64,000 nt of DNA from VXYL01 sp963665195. Its GTDB lineage: Bacteria > Pseudomonadota > Gammaproteobacteria > Pseudomonadales > Azotimanducaceae. The stretch spans positions 3,534,001-3,598,000 of the forward strand of contig OY762070.1 of the NCBI GenBank assembly GCA_963665195.1. Direction: 5' to 3'. Made by a program: the position numbers and the translations under genes. The notes below the pieces were generated by a model. It worked only from the letters and a program-made list of their open reading frames with translations. It was not told the DNA's origin and searched no databases. This document shows positions 1-8,565 of the stretch, piece by piece; positions within the stretch are counted from its first letter, which is position 1; each line of letters opens with the position of its first letter.

Positions 1-180
1 GAACACCTTGTAGTCCGCCTTGCCGCGCGTGTCGAGCACCACGCGGGTGGAATCCGGCGCATCGTGCAGGCGGATGCCGTTCAACTGGTTGGTGGTGGCT
101 GCGGCCGGCGCCGCGGCCAGCGCCGCGGCGATCGCCAAGGCGGCGAGCCGTGCGCTAGCGATGGTCGGCGATCGAAGCAT
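1..180 (-). CDS. amiC: N-acetylmuramoyl-L-alanine amidase, N-terminal part (AmiC-like)
   Basis: Only the first 60 codons are in the window; the gene runs off the left edge. They encode a signal peptide with an Ala/Leu-rich core (residues 11-29), then the start of an AMIN domain (NGIRLHDAPDSTRVVLDTRG), which targets septal amidases to the cell wall. Family members cleave the stem peptide from peptidoglycan at the division site in the periplasm. The ATG lies 26 bp inside the end of tsaE, matching the tsaE-amidase order common in gammaproteobacteria. The zinc amidase domain lies outside the window, so AmiC versus AmiB is not settled. Confidence 0.8.
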   Translation of the reverse strand, partial: MLRSPTIASARLAALAIAAALAAAPAAATTNQLNGIRLHDAPDSTRVVLDTRGKADYKVF

Positions 181-577
181 GGCGTCCCTTCCCGGCGACT
201 TCGAGTCGCACTTCCATGTCCGCGGCCGGCAGGCGGTTGCCAGCCCTGCTCGGCCATTCCACCAGCTTCACTGCCGGCGTGTCCATCAGCTCGTCGATGC
301 CCATGTAGCCGAGTTCCCTCGGGTCATCGATGCGGTAGAAATCGAAATGGTAGATGCGCTGGTAGGCAAGCTCGTAGCTCTCGAGCAGCGTGTACGTGGG
401 GCTCTTCACCGCGCCGTCGTAGCCGAGGGCGCGCAGGTAGCCGCGCACCAGCGTGGTCTTGCCGGCGCCGAGGTCGCCGTGCAGGAAGATCAGTTCGCGC
501 GTTAGGCCGAGCGCGGCGAAACGGGCGCCCAAAGCGAGCGTCGCGGTCTCGTCCGGGAGTGCCGCTTCGCAGTTCAC
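155..577 (-). CDS. tsaE: tRNA N6-threonylcarbamoyladenosine biosynthesis ATPase TsaE
   Basis: A 140-aa protein, close to the family's usual 150. It has the P-loop GDLGAGKTT near residue 36 and the conserved stretch SPTYTLLESY. TsaE is the ATPase partner of TsaB/TsaD in making the t6A37 modification of ANN-decoding tRNAs in the cytoplasm. The chosen start is the GTG at 577, whose last bases overlap the TGA stop of nnr (GTGA arrangement). This suggests translational coupling. Function is confident from family and synteny; the start is inferred. Confidence 0.93.
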   Translation of the reverse strand: MNCEAALPDETATLALGARFAALGLTRELIFLHGDLGAGKTTLVRGYLRALGYDGAVKSPTYTLLESYELAYQRIYHFDFYRIDDPRELGYMGIDELMDTPAVKLVEWPSRAGNRLPAADMEVRLEVAGKGRHASIADHR

Positions 578-2046
578 GGCGCCAGCCGAAGCGCTGCAAT
601 GAAGTCGCCGGCGATTGGCGACGCCCCGCACTCGGCGGCGGCTTCCTCGCCCGCTCGGGCGTGCAGCCAGACGCCGAGTTCGGCCGCATCGGCAGGTGCC
701 AGACCGCGCGCCAGCAGGCCGCCGATCAGGCCGGTGAGGACATCCCCGCTGCCGGCCGTGCCGAGCGCCGGAGTGCCGTCCACGCAGATGGCGCGCAGCT
801 TCCCGGCCTCGGCGATCAGCGTGCCGGCGCCCTTCAGAACCACAACCGCGCCTGGCCGCGACAGCTTCGCGGCGGCCTCGGGACGGTTCGACTGCACCCA
901 CACCGAATCGCTTCGCAGCAGCCGGCCTGCCTCGCCGGGATGCGGCGTGATGACCGTCCCCGGCGGCAGTTCGAGACCCGTCTCGGCGACGATGTTCAGG
1001 GCATCCGCATCGACCACCATCGGCTTGCCCGCGGCAACGGCGCTGCGGAGCAGGCTGCTGCCCCAGCCTGCCTTGCCGAGGCCCGGGCCGATGGCGATGG
1101 CATCGGCGCGCTGCGCGAGGTCCGCGATGTCGGCGGGCTCTTCGCACGCGCGCACCATGAGTTCCGGGCGCCGGGCGAGGATCGCAGCGCGGTTGACGCC
1201 CCGCGTGGCGATGCTGACCAGGCCCGCGCCGATGCGCAGGGCTGCTTCTCCGGCGAGCGCCACTGCGCCGCCCATGTCCGCTTCGCCGCCGATCACCAGC
1301 AGGCGGCCGGAGTCGCCTTTGTGGGCGCCGGGGCGACGGCGGAGCCTGTCGAGGCCGGCGCCGTCCAGGATGGGTATGCCGGGGCGGTCGTACACGGCTT
1401 CGGGAAGGCCCAGTTCGTCTACCTCGACATCGCCAGTGAAGTCCACCCCGTGGCCGGTGAGCAGGCCGAGCTTGGCGGCGACGAAGGTGATGGTCGCAGT
1501 CGCGCGCACCGGTTCCTCGCACAGCGCCGCGCCGCGGTCGGCGTCGATGCCGCTCGGCAGGTCCAGCGCCAGCACCGGCTTGCCGGCCGCATTGATGCGC
1601 GCGATGGCGGCGGCGTACGGCTCGCGCACAGCGCCGCGTGCCCCCGTGCCGAGCAGCGCGTCCACGACCACGTCGGCTTCAACGGCCGCGTCGGGGTGGC
1701 GTTCGATGGTGGCGCCGAGGCGCCCTTCGGCAAAGCGGCGGGCAGCGAGCGCATCGCCCTTCAGCTTGGCCGGATCGCCGATCTGCACGAGGCCGGGGTC
1801 GAGGCCGGCGTCCTTGGCGAGGCCCGCCACCACGTAGCCGTCGCCGGCGTTGTTGCCGGCGCCGCAGACGATGCCGATGCGCCGGGCTTCCGGCCAGCGC
1901 CGACGCAGGCTGGCGAAGGCGGCGCGGCCCGCGCGGTGCATCAGCTGAATGCCGGGGATGCCGAACTCGCAGATGGCGCGGCGGTCCAAGGCGCGGGTCT
2001 CGGACCCGGTATAGACTCGCGCAACATTCCGTGTTAGGCGCCCCAT
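574..2046 (-). CDS. nnr: bifunctional NAD(P)H-hydrate epimerase / ADP-dependent NAD(P)H-hydrate dehydratase
   Basis: A 490-aa two-domain metabolite-repair enzyme. The N-terminal YjeF domain (about 1-215) carries GAGNNAGDGYVVA and interconverts R- and S-NAD(P)HX. The C-terminal ribokinase-like domain (about 225-490) has PHPGEAGRLL and the nucleotide-site motif GTAGSGDVLTG, and dehydrates S-NAD(P)HX using ADP. Length matches the bifunctional family. It begins the leftward run nnr-tsaE-amiC and is divergent from queG across about 130 bp. Confidence 0.95.
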   Translation of the reverse strand: MGRLTRNVARVYTGSETRALDRRAICEFGIPGIQLMHRAGRAAFASLRRRWPEARRIGIVCGAGNNAGDGYVVAGLAKDAGLDPGLVQIGDPAKLKGDALAARRFAEGRLGATIERHPDAAVEADVVVDALLGTGARGAVREPYAAAIARINAAGKPVLALDLPSGIDADRGAALCEEPVRATATITFVAAKLGLLTGHGVDFTGDVEVDELGLPEAVYDRPGIPILDGAGLDRLRRRPGAHKGDSGRLLVIGGEADMGGAVALAGEAALRIGAGLVSIATRGVNRAAILARRPELMVRACEEPADIADLAQRADAIAIGPGLGKAGWGSSLLRSAVAAGKPMVVDADALNIVAETGLELPPGTVITPHPGEAGRLLRSDSVWVQSNRPEAAAKLSRPGAVVVLKGAGTLIAEAGKLRAICVDGTPALGTAGSGDVLTGLIGGLLARGLAPADAAELGVWLHARAGEEAAAECGASPIAGDFIAALRLAP

Positions 2047-2177
2047 GGCGCTTGAGTATACGCTTTCTCAAAGACGCCCGATGGCGCGTGCCACGCGCGT
2101 GCGTGGGGGCTTGGGCTGACGCGCCCATCGGGTCGCCAACGCCCGTCTCGGGGTCATGTATGGAAAGACGGAGCGCG

Positions 2178-3257
2178 ATGCCCGAACCCATCGACTACGC
2201 TGCGCTGGCGCGTCGCATCACTGGCTGGGCGCGGGAACTCGGCTTCCAGCAGATCGGCATCGCGGATACGGACCTCTCCGCGTACTCGGATGGCTTTCGC
2301 CAATGGCTCGCCGAACGCCTGCACGGCGAGATGGGCTACCTGGAACGCAATGTCGCCAAGCGGTTGGACCCCGGCGAACTCGAACCCGGCACGATCCGCG
2401 TCCTCAGCGCCCGCATGGACTACCTCGGCGTCGAACCGCCGCCGCCGCAGGCACTGCCGGCCAACGACGGCTCCGCCTACATCGCCCGCTACGCGCTCGG
2501 TCGCGACTACCACAAGACGCTGCGCCGCCGACTGGCGCGCCTGGCCGAGCGCATCCGCGATGCGGCGGATGCGACGGACTGGCAGGGCCGAGCTTTCGTG
2601 GACTCCGCCCCCGTGCTGGAAAAGCCCCTCGCCGAGAAGGCCGGCCTCGGCTGGATCGGCAAGAACACGCTGCTCCTGAATCGCGACGCCGGGTCTTGGT
2701 TCTTCCTCGGCGAGATCTACACCAACCTGCCGCTTCCCGTGACGCCCCCGGAACCGCAGCCCGGCTGCGGCAGCTGCCGAGCGTGCATGACCGTCTGCCC
2801 GACCGGCGCCATCGTCGGCCCCGGCAAGCTCGACGCCACGCGCTGCATCGCGTACCTCACCATCGAGCACAAGAGCGCGATCCCGGAGCACCTGCGCGAG
2901 GCCATCGGCAGCCGCGCATTCGGCTGCGACGACTGCCAGATCGTCTGCCCGTGGAACCGCTTCGCGCGGCGCTCCGCGGAAGCCGACTTCGCGCCGCGCC
3001 ACGGCCTCGACGCGGCTTCAATCGCCGAACTGCTCGATTGGAACGAGGCGACTTTCGACGCCAAGACGGCCGGCATGGCGCTGCGCCGCGTGAGCTACGA
3101 GCAATGGGTTCGCAACCTCGCGGTCGCGGCTGGCAACGCGCCGCCGGACCAGGCTATCGTCGCAGCCCTAAAGCGTCGCCGGATTGCCGCCAGCCCGATG
3201 GTCCGAGAACACATCGACTGGGCGCTGGCGCGGCAGGAACGAAAGGAGGATCCGTAG
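2178..3257 (+). CDS. queG: epoxyqueuosine reductase QueG
   Basis: A 359-aa cobalamin- and 4Fe-4S-dependent enzyme for the last step of queuosine formation in tRNA. Visible are the active-site stretch VDSAPVLEK and two cluster motifs, CGSCRACMTVCPTGA and CDDCQIVCPWN. A C-terminal HEAT-like tail follows (VSYEQWVRNLAVAAGNA). The ATG at 2178 gives the usual N-terminus (DYAALARRITGWARELGF); the reading frame continues upstream without similarity. It lies between nnr and orn, as in other gammaproteobacteria. Confidence 0.94.
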   Translation: MPEPIDYAALARRITGWARELGFQQIGIADTDLSAYSDGFRQWLAERLHGEMGYLERNVAKRLDPGELEPGTIRVLSARMDYLGVEPPPPQALPANDGSAYIARYALGRDYHKTLRRRLARLAERIRDAADATDWQGRAFVDSAPVLEKPLAEKAGLGWIGKNTLLLNRDAGSWFFLGEIYTNLPLPVTPPEPQPGCGSCRACMTVCPTGAIVGPGKLDATRCIAYLTIEHKSAIPEHLREAIGSRAFGCDDCQIVCPWNRFARRSAEADFAPRHGLDAASIAELLDWNEATFDAKTAGMALRRVSYEQWVRNLAVAAGNAPPDQAIVAALKRRRIAASPMVREHIDWALARQERKEDP

Positions 3258-3392
3258 ATGGACTCCGCAATCGGCTGGTGCGCGACGGAGCGGGGCCCAG
3301 AGATCTGTCCTCCCAACCGAGCGACCGTGGGAGCGGTGCCGCCCTTTTGGTGTGGCCTCATCGTGGCGCAAGGCGAATCGGCCTCACCGCAG

Positions 3393-3953
3393 TCAGGCGC
3401 TGCCTGGGCGGAAGAAGGACTCCCGGTAGCGGCGCAGTTCTGCGATGGACTCGCGGATGTCGTCGAGCGCTCGGTGGGTGCCGCGCTTGTCGATGCTGGC
3501 GAGCAGGGCGGGGTGCCAGAGGCGGGCTAGCTCCTTGACCGTGGATACGTCGATGATGCGGTAGTGCAGGTAGTCCTCCAGCACCGGCATGTGGCGCATG
3601 AGGAAGCGGCGGTCCTGCCACACCGTATTGCCGCACAGGGGCGACGCTTGCCGGGCGCAGTGCTGCTCGACGAAGGCTAGCGTCACGGCTTCGGCTTCCA
3701 CCGTGCTCACCTCGGAGCTGCGCACCCGGTCTAGCAGGCCGGATGCGGTGTGGTGCGTGACGTTCCAGTCGTCCATGCCGGCCAGCGCTTCCTGCTCGTG
3801 GTGGATGGCGAGCACCGGCCCTTCGGCGACCACGTTCAGGTTCGAGTCGGTGACCAGCGTCGCGATCTCCAGGATCACGTCCATGTCCGGGTCGAGGCCG
3901 GTCATCTCCAAGTCCATCCAGACCAAGCCCCCGCTGGCACTGGGGTCGTCCAT
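3393..3953 (-). CDS. orn: oligoribonuclease
   Basis: A 186-aa DEDDh exoribonuclease that degrades 2-5-nt RNAs and pGpG to mononucleotides. Catalytic motifs are WMDLEMTGLDP (first Asp and Glu), the middle Asp-containing WQDRRFLMRHM region, and HRALDDIRESI (His and last Asp). Length is typical (about 180 aa). It is divergent from the rhodanese gene across 70 bp and converges on queG. The neighbourhood orn-queG-nnr-tsaE-amidase is conserved. Confidence 0.97.
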   Translation of the reverse strand: MDDPSASGGLVWMDLEMTGLDPDMDVILEIATLVTDSNLNVVAEGPVLAIHHEQEALAGMDDWNVTHHTASGLLDRVRSSEVSTVEAEAVTLAFVEQHCARQASPLCGNTVWQDRRFLMRHMPVLEDYLHYRIIDVSTVKELARLWHPALLASIDKRGTHRALDDIRESIAELRRYRESFFRPGSA

Positions 3954-4023
3954 CGCCTGCCCTTTCTTCGACGTTCACTGAGCGACGGGCAGTGTAAGCG
4001 AAGGAGTCTGCGCAGGGCGTATC

Positions 4024-4869
4024 ATGCGCCGCATGGAACGCATTTCGGATGCGGCGCGACCGGCCTTGATGGCGCCAACGGAGCTCGCCGAACTCATGCC
4101 GTTTTCCGCCGCGACGCCGCTGGTGGTGCAGGTGACCAGCGCCGAGATCTATGCGCAGGCGCACATTCCCGGCGCCGTGCATGTGGATCCGCGTGAGCTT
4201 GTGGACGGCTCTCCGCCGGCACCGGGGCGCTTGCCGCCCGTGGCGCAGCTCACGGCACTGTTGCGCCGGATCGGCTACGAGCACGGCCGCGAGGTCGTCA
4301 CCCTGGACGACGAGGGGGGCGGCTGGGCGGGGCGCTTCGCGTGGACGCTCGACGTGGTAGGCAACGCGAACTGGCGCTATCAGGACGGCGGGCTCCATGC
4401 GTGGCACGGCGCGGGGCTGCCGCTTACCGCCGAGCCGACGAGCGTCTCGCCGTCGGCGGTGGACGTCGACATCGACCGCGCCCCCATCGCCGAGGCCGAG
4501 GACATCCTGGCGGCGCTCGACGATCCGCAGTTGCTCGTCTGGGACTGCCGCTCGGCGGACGAATACGCCGGGCGGCGGGTGCAGGCGGCGCGCGGCGGGC
4601 ACATCCCCGGCGCGGTGAATCTCGACTGGCTGGATCTGATGGATCGCGGTCGGGACCTCTGCATTGCGCTGGATGTCCGCGAGCGGCTGGCGGCGCGCGG
4701 GATCGAGCCGGCGCGGGATGTCGTAACGCACTGCCAGACGCACCACCGTTCCGGCTTCACCTACATGCTGGCGCGGCTGCTCGGCTTCCCGCGCATTCGC
4801 GCCTACCACGGCTCTTGGTCCGAATGGGGCAATCGGATGGATACGCCGGTGCAGACCGGCACGGATTAA
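4024..4869 (+). CDS. two-domain rhodanese-like sulfurtransferase
   Basis: A 281-aa protein with two rhodanese domains (about 20-140 and 155-275). The C-terminal domain has the active-site cysteine in THCQTHHRSG and the entry motif WDCRSADEYAG. The N-terminal domain has Asp where the cysteine would sit (VTLDDEGGG), so it is the usual inactive half. Family members (SseA, thiosulfate or 3-mercaptopyruvate sulfurtransferases) move sulfane sulfur to thiol or cyanide acceptors. The donor cannot be told from sequence. psd starts 8 bp downstream, so the two are probably co-transcribed. Confidence 0.88.
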   Translation: MRRMERISDAARPALMAPTELAELMPFSAATPLVVQVTSAEIYAQAHIPGAVHVDPRELVDGSPPAPGRLPPVAQLTALLRRIGYEHGREVVTLDDEGGGWAGRFAWTLDVVGNANWRYQDGGLHAWHGAGLPLTAEPTSVSPSAVDVDIDRAPIAEAEDILAALDDPQLLVWDCRSADEYAGRRVQAARGGHIPGAVNLDWLDLMDRGRDLCIALDVRERLAARGIEPARDVVTHCQTHHRSGFTYMLARLLGFPRIRAYHGSWSEWGNRMDTPVQTGTD

Positions 4870-4877
4870 GAGTACCC

Positions 4878-5714
4878 GTGCATCCGTTCGCGACGTTGCA
4901 GCGCCTGCTGCCCCAGCATGGGCTGTCGCGCTTGACCGGCGCCTTCGCGCGTTCCCGCCAGCCGCTCGTGAAGCGCGCCCTGATTGAGACCTTCAAGTCG
5001 GCGTACCGCGTCGACATGAGCGAATTCGACGGCGACGGCGCGGCGGACTACGCGAGCTTCAACGACTTCTTCACCCGCCGCCTGCTGCCCGGTGCCAGGC
5101 CGCTGCCCGCCGACGCCGAAGCGCTCGCCTGTCCCGCGGACGGCACCATCAGCCAAGCCGGCCAGATTCGGGACGGGCGGCTGCTGCAAGCGAAAGGCCG
5201 CCGCTACGCCGTGGCGGACCTGCTCGGCGGCGATGAGGACTTCGCCGCGAACTTGGACGGCGGCTGCTTCGCGACGATCTATCTGGCGCCGCACAACTAC
5301 CACCGCGTGCATGCGCCGTGCGACGCGCGGCTGGTGCAGAGCGCGGCGGTGCCCGGCCGGCTGTTCTCGGTGAACGCCGTCACGGAGCGACACGTCGGCA
5401 ATCTCTTCGCCCGCAACGAGCGCCTCTTGATGCGCTTCGAGGCGCGGTTCGGCTCTTTCGCGCTGGCGATGGTGGGCGCCATGATCGTCGCCAGCATCGA
5501 CGCGAACTGGTCCGGCGCGCCGTCGTCGCCCTACCGCGGCGTTGTCAAGCGGCAGCCGGAGGATGTGGCGTTTCGGCGCGGCGACGAACTCGGCGCGTTT
5601 CTGCTTGGATCTACAGTCGTAATGCTGCTGCCGCCCGCCGCCGTGGAGTTGAACCCGGCGCTCGGGCCCGGGACCCGCGTGCAGATGGGTGCGGTGATCG
5701 GCCGCATCTGGTAG
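4878..5714 (+). CDS. psd: phosphatidylserine decarboxylase proenzyme
   Basis: A 278-aa inner-membrane proenzyme that converts phosphatidylserine to phosphatidylethanolamine. Visible are FNDFFTRRL, the conserved HNYHRVHAP, and the self-cleavage site LGST near residue 244, whose Ser becomes the pyruvoyl group. The GTG at 4878 is the only start that fits family length; the frame runs upstream through the rhodanese gene in a shadow frame. It marks the left border of the acquired island; in relatives psd lies close to epmA. Confidence 0.95.
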   Translation: MHPFATLQRLLPQHGLSRLTGAFARSRQPLVKRALIETFKSAYRVDMSEFDGDGAADYASFNDFFTRRLLPGARPLPADAEALACPADGTISQAGQIRDGRLLQAKGRRYAVADLLGGDEDFAANLDGGCFATIYLAPHNYHRVHAPCDARLVQSAAVPGRLFSVNAVTERHVGNLFARNERLLMRFEARFGSFALAMVGAMIVASIDANWSGAPSSPYRGVVKRQPEDVAFRRGDELGAFLLGSTVVMLLPPAAVELNPALGPGTRVQMGAVIGRIW

Positions 5715-5789
5715 CCCGAATGACATGCTTGGAACAACGCCGATCGGGCCAATGCGCCGGCCCGGCGGGCGTTCCACAACCGTGGCTTC

Positions 5790-5819
5790 TTGCCGCAACA
5801 TACTGAATTACCTTAAAAT
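5790..5819 (+). promoter_or_regulatory. candidate sigma-70 promoter of the dual-ATPase operon
   Basis: TTGCCG (5790-5795) and TAAAAT (5814-5819) are separated by 18 bp in the only A/T-rich patch upstream of the operon. Transcription would start near 5826 and give a leader of about 375 nt before the ATG at 6203. Read by eye; no other candidate of this quality lies in the junction. Confidence 0.45.
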
Positions 5820-5825
5820 TGCGCG

Positions 5826-6101
5826 AGGATCAAGTCGCCCGTTCACATTCCGACACCGTGAGGTTCCATCGGACAAGTGCGCGTCAGGCGGCTCGCCAGC
5901 CTTGGATGAGACCCCGTCCCTACCTGACGATCCGTTGTGTGGGTTGTGTTCTGACCGGACTGCTGCCAAGCTCCCAGTTTGACTTGGAAGGGTTAAGGTG
6001 AGGCACCGTAGTCCCGTACGCAGTACGTTGGCGGCTGGTGGCGTGTTCGTTACGCACGTTTGCGCGGACCCGAACTCCCCGTGCGGGAGACCCGGTCTTT
6101 T
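5826..6101 (+). ncRNA. putative structured leader RNA ahead of the dual-ATPase operon
   Basis: Between the candidate promoter and a terminator-like hairpin lie about 275 nt rich in perfect stems (CGTCAGG/CCTGACG at 5882-5939, GGCT/AGCC inside it, CGTAC/GTACG at 6015-6027) with no plausible reading frame. It could be an attenuated leader, a separate small RNA of the operon, or the 5' remnant of a group II intron (it contains GTGCGCG before the first stem). No reverse transcriptase is nearby. No RNA family is recognised, so the call rests on structure alone. Confidence 0.3.
6067..6101 (+). terminator. terminator-like hairpin inside the leader
   Basis: GACC, then CTCCC, loop CGTGC, GGGAG, then GGTC and TTTT. 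The inner 5-bp stem and outer 4-bp stem are separated by a 4x4 internal loop and followed by four T residues about 100 bp before the operon start. It could end a short leader transcript or act as an attenuator. The T run is short, so strength is uncertain. Confidence 0.4.
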
Positions 6102-6202
6102 GGGGGGAAGCATGTAGTACGCTATTGTGCAGGAGCCGACAGGGTGAAAGCCAAGCGGATGGACGCACTGGCGATGTCGCTAGGGAAGTAAGGGGGGCTC
6201 GG

Positions 6203-8440
6203 ATGGCGACGAGTGAAGCGCTGCTGGAAGACGGAACGCTGAGTTTCTCCGTCGAGACGCGCGTGCTTCGGGAACTCGGCGAGCGTCTTGTCAAGCAGCC
6301 CGACGTAGCCCTTGTGGAGCTGATAAAGAACGCGTACGACGCGGATGCGGACGAGTGCGCGGTCGAGTACAGCATGGGCACAATCGTCGTCCGAGACAAT
6401 GGTACCGGCATGACCCTAGACCGGTTTACGAACGCATGGATGCGAATCGGCACCGCCTCCAAAGAGGGGACGCCATTGAGTAGGCGTTACGGGCGTGCGA
6501 TCACCGGCGAGAAGGGAATCGGTCGTTTCGCGGTGAGATTCCTCGGCAAGGCGTTGCATCTCGAGACGGTAGCGGACGACGATTCGCGGGAACTCAGAAC
6601 GCGACTCACGGCGGATTTCGACTGGCCGCGATTCGACCGCAATGAAGACTTGGGCGATGTCCAGGTCCCGTATCGCCTCGTGGAGGCGACGCCGGGAGCC
6701 AGGACCGGCACGCAGCTGGTCATCACGAAGCTCCGCGTACAGTCTCTTGACCTGAACTTGGATCGCGTGCGTACCGGGTCGATTGGGATGCTCACCCCGT
6801 TGCGCTCGCTGTTCCAGCAGACGACTGGTAACGTTCGCGGGACGCAGGGCGAAGAGGATCCAGGGTTTGAGCTGAAGCTCAAGAGCGGGCACTCCGCTAA
6901 GGCGATGGATGTAGCCAGTCGAATCTTGGCCACCTTCGTACTCCGAGCAAGGATGACAGTGACGGACAACGAGCTGGACCTCAAGGTCTATCGGAAGGGA
7001 GCCAGACAGCCGGAGCTTCGAATCACTGACACCTATGTCAACCAGATCGGCGGGGCGGAGGCAGATATCCGGTTCTTTCCTCGTCGAAAAGGTGCGTTTG
7101 CCGGGCTGCCCGTCGATGGACGGTATGCGCAGACCTGGATAAGAGAAAACCATGGGGTCGCCGTCTTCGACCGGATGTTCCGAGTACCCCCGTACGGCAC
7201 CCCAGACGACGACTGGCTGCGCCTCCAAGCGGACGCGGCAAGCAATCGCCGGGACCCTCGGTCGAGTTTGGCCAAGCGCCACCTCTCGATGCCCGAAGGT
7301 GTCAAGTCGGACACAAGGCTGAACTGGATGCTAAGGCTCCCCCAGTCGATGCAACTCGTGGGCCTCGTCTGTGTAAACGGAAGGCGTACGGCCGAAGCAG
7401 AGGGCGGTGAAGGCCTCATCGCCTCGGCCGACCGCGAAGGGTTCTTGGCCAATGATGCGTTCAAGCAGCTAAGGGATGTCGTTCGTGGTGCGGTCGAGGC
7501 CATGGCCTACGTAGACCGGGAACTGCAGCAGAAGGAGGAGGCCAAGGAGCGCACCAAACAGCTGGCGGCGGCAGAGGCGGAGACGCGGGAGGCGATCCGG
7601 GACATCGAGCGCAATCCAGACATCGCGCGCGACGACAGGCAGCGCATTGTTGCTGCACTGGTACGGACTCAGCGGCTGGCGGAGGAGCAAGGGGGCGAGT
7701 ACCAGGAACGGGAGCAACGACTCGAGATGATGAGCCTGCTCGGGGTTGTCGCGGGATTCATGACGCATGAGTTCGGAGTGGCGCTGGCCGGCTTGGAGAG
7801 CGCCCACCGCTCCCTCGAGCGCTTGGCGGAGCGCCAGCGAAGTTATAGGAAGCCTGCGGACCAGTTGGCGGAACGCATCGAACACCTGAAGGAATACGTC
7901 GGCTACACATCGTTGTACATTGAAGGGGCGCGCGATGCTCCGAAGAAGGTGTACGCCGCAATGCCACGAATCCGCCGCGTGAAGCGCATCTACGGACCCT
8001 ACGCGGCAGAACGTGACATCGCGGTGGAGCTCACCGGTATCTCCCCCACCCTTGAAGCGCCCCTCGTTCCCGTCGCCCTTTACGATGGGTTAGCGCTGAA
8101 CCTGTTCACGAACGCTCTCAAAGCAGTGACAGCGAAGGTTAGGGAGGACCGTGCTCGGGTGGCTTTTCGGGCGTGGAACGACAGACGGTGGCACTGTCTC
8201 GAGGTCTCCGACACGGGGATAGGGATTCCGGCGGCATTACGAGACCGAGTGTTCGACCCCTTGTTCACCACTACCGCTTCCCGAAACGACCCGCTAGGCT
8301 CAGGACTGGGACTGGGGCTGACTTTGGTCCGGCGCTGCGCCGAGGCCTTCGGCGGTCGTGCCGCTGTGGTCAGGCCGCGCGATGGATTCGCGACGACCGT
8401 ACGAGTTAGGCTTCCGTTACGAGAAAGGAGGGAGGAATGA
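6203..8440 (+). CDS. dual-GHKL protein: Hsp90/MORC-like ATPase fused to histidine-kinase core
   Basis: A 745-aa protein with two ATP-binding GHKL modules. Module 1 (about 15-330): N-box ELIKNAYDADA at 39-49, G1 DNGTGM at 65-70, G2 GEKGIGRF at 102-109, as in Hsp90/MORC/MutL proteins. A charged coiled coil spans about 436-510. Module 2 (511-740) is a histidine-kinase core: H-box MTHEFGVAL (His522), N-box NLFTNALKAV 633-642, G1 DTGIGIP 670-676, F-box FDPLFTT 684-690, G2 GSGLGLGL 699-706. There are no membrane segments. The start follows a strong purine-rich ribosome site. Its stop overlaps the next gene by 4 bp (ATGA), and that gene begins with a receiver-like domain. Codon use is less GC-biased than in the flanks, suggesting transfer. 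Likely a cytosolic sensor ATPase driving phosphotransfer, possibly in anti-phage defence; this role is inferred. Confidence 0.75.
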   Translation: MATSEALLEDGTLSFSVETRVLRELGERLVKQPDVALVELIKNAYDADADECAVEYSMGTIVVRDNGTGMTLDRFTNAWMRIGTASKEGTPLSRRYGRAITGEKGIGRFAVRFLGKALHLETVADDDSRELRTRLTADFDWPRFDRNEDLGDVQVPYRLVEATPGARTGTQLVITKLRVQSLDLNLDRVRTGSIGMLTPLRSLFQQTTGNVRGTQGEEDPGFELKLKSGHSAKAMDVASRILATFVLRARMTVTDNELDLKVYRKGARQPELRITDTYVNQIGGAEADIRFFPRRKGAFAGLPVDGRYAQTWIRENHGVAVFDRMFRVPPYGTPDDDWLRLQADAASNRRDPRSSLAKRHLSMPEGVKSDTRLNWMLRLPQSMQLVGLVCVNGRRTAEAEGGEGLIASADREGFLANDAFKQLRDVVRGAVEAMAYVDRELQQKEEAKERTKQLAAAEAETREAIRDIERNPDIARDDRQRIVAALVRTQRLAEEQGGEYQEREQRLEMMSLLGVVAGFMTHEFGVALAGLESAHRSLERLAERQRSYRKPADQLAERIEHLKEYVGYTSLYIEGARDAPKKVYAAMPRIRRVKRIYGPYAAERDIAVELTGISPTLEAPLVPVALYDGLALNLFTNALKAVTAKVREDRARVAFRAWNDRRWHCLEVSDTGIGIPAALRDRVFDPLFTTTASRNDPLGSGLGLGLTLVRRCAEAFGGRAAVVRPRDGFATTVRVRLPLRERREE

Positions 8441-8565
8441 AGGAGGGCAGTGCATCTATCCTGCTCGTGGACGACAAGAAGGAGAATCTCGACAAGCTGA
8501 AGGAGCACGTACGACGGGCCTTGGAACTCCCGGAGGATGTCGTCTGTGGCTGGGACCTAAGGGAC

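Larger units (their letters stand above)
5715..6202. other. 488-bp non-coding junction between psd and the ATPase operon
   Basis: No credible gene is seen. From about 5800 the base composition changes: an A/T-rich stretch looks like a promoter (5790-5819). Several perfect stems follow: 5882-5888 with 5933-5939 (CGTCAGG/CCTGACG, enclosing GGCT/AGCC at 5890-5901), 6015-6027 (CGTAC-GCA-GTACG), and a stem followed by T residues at 6067-6101. This is the left boundary of the inserted island. No tRNA, direct repeat or integrase was recognised at the junction. Confidence 0.6.

Noticed and set aside
5820..6202. Retron or other reverse-transcriptase system at the leader
   Set aside because: No reverse-transcriptase motif (YxDD context) occurs in any reading frame nearby; the downstream gene is a GHKL protein.
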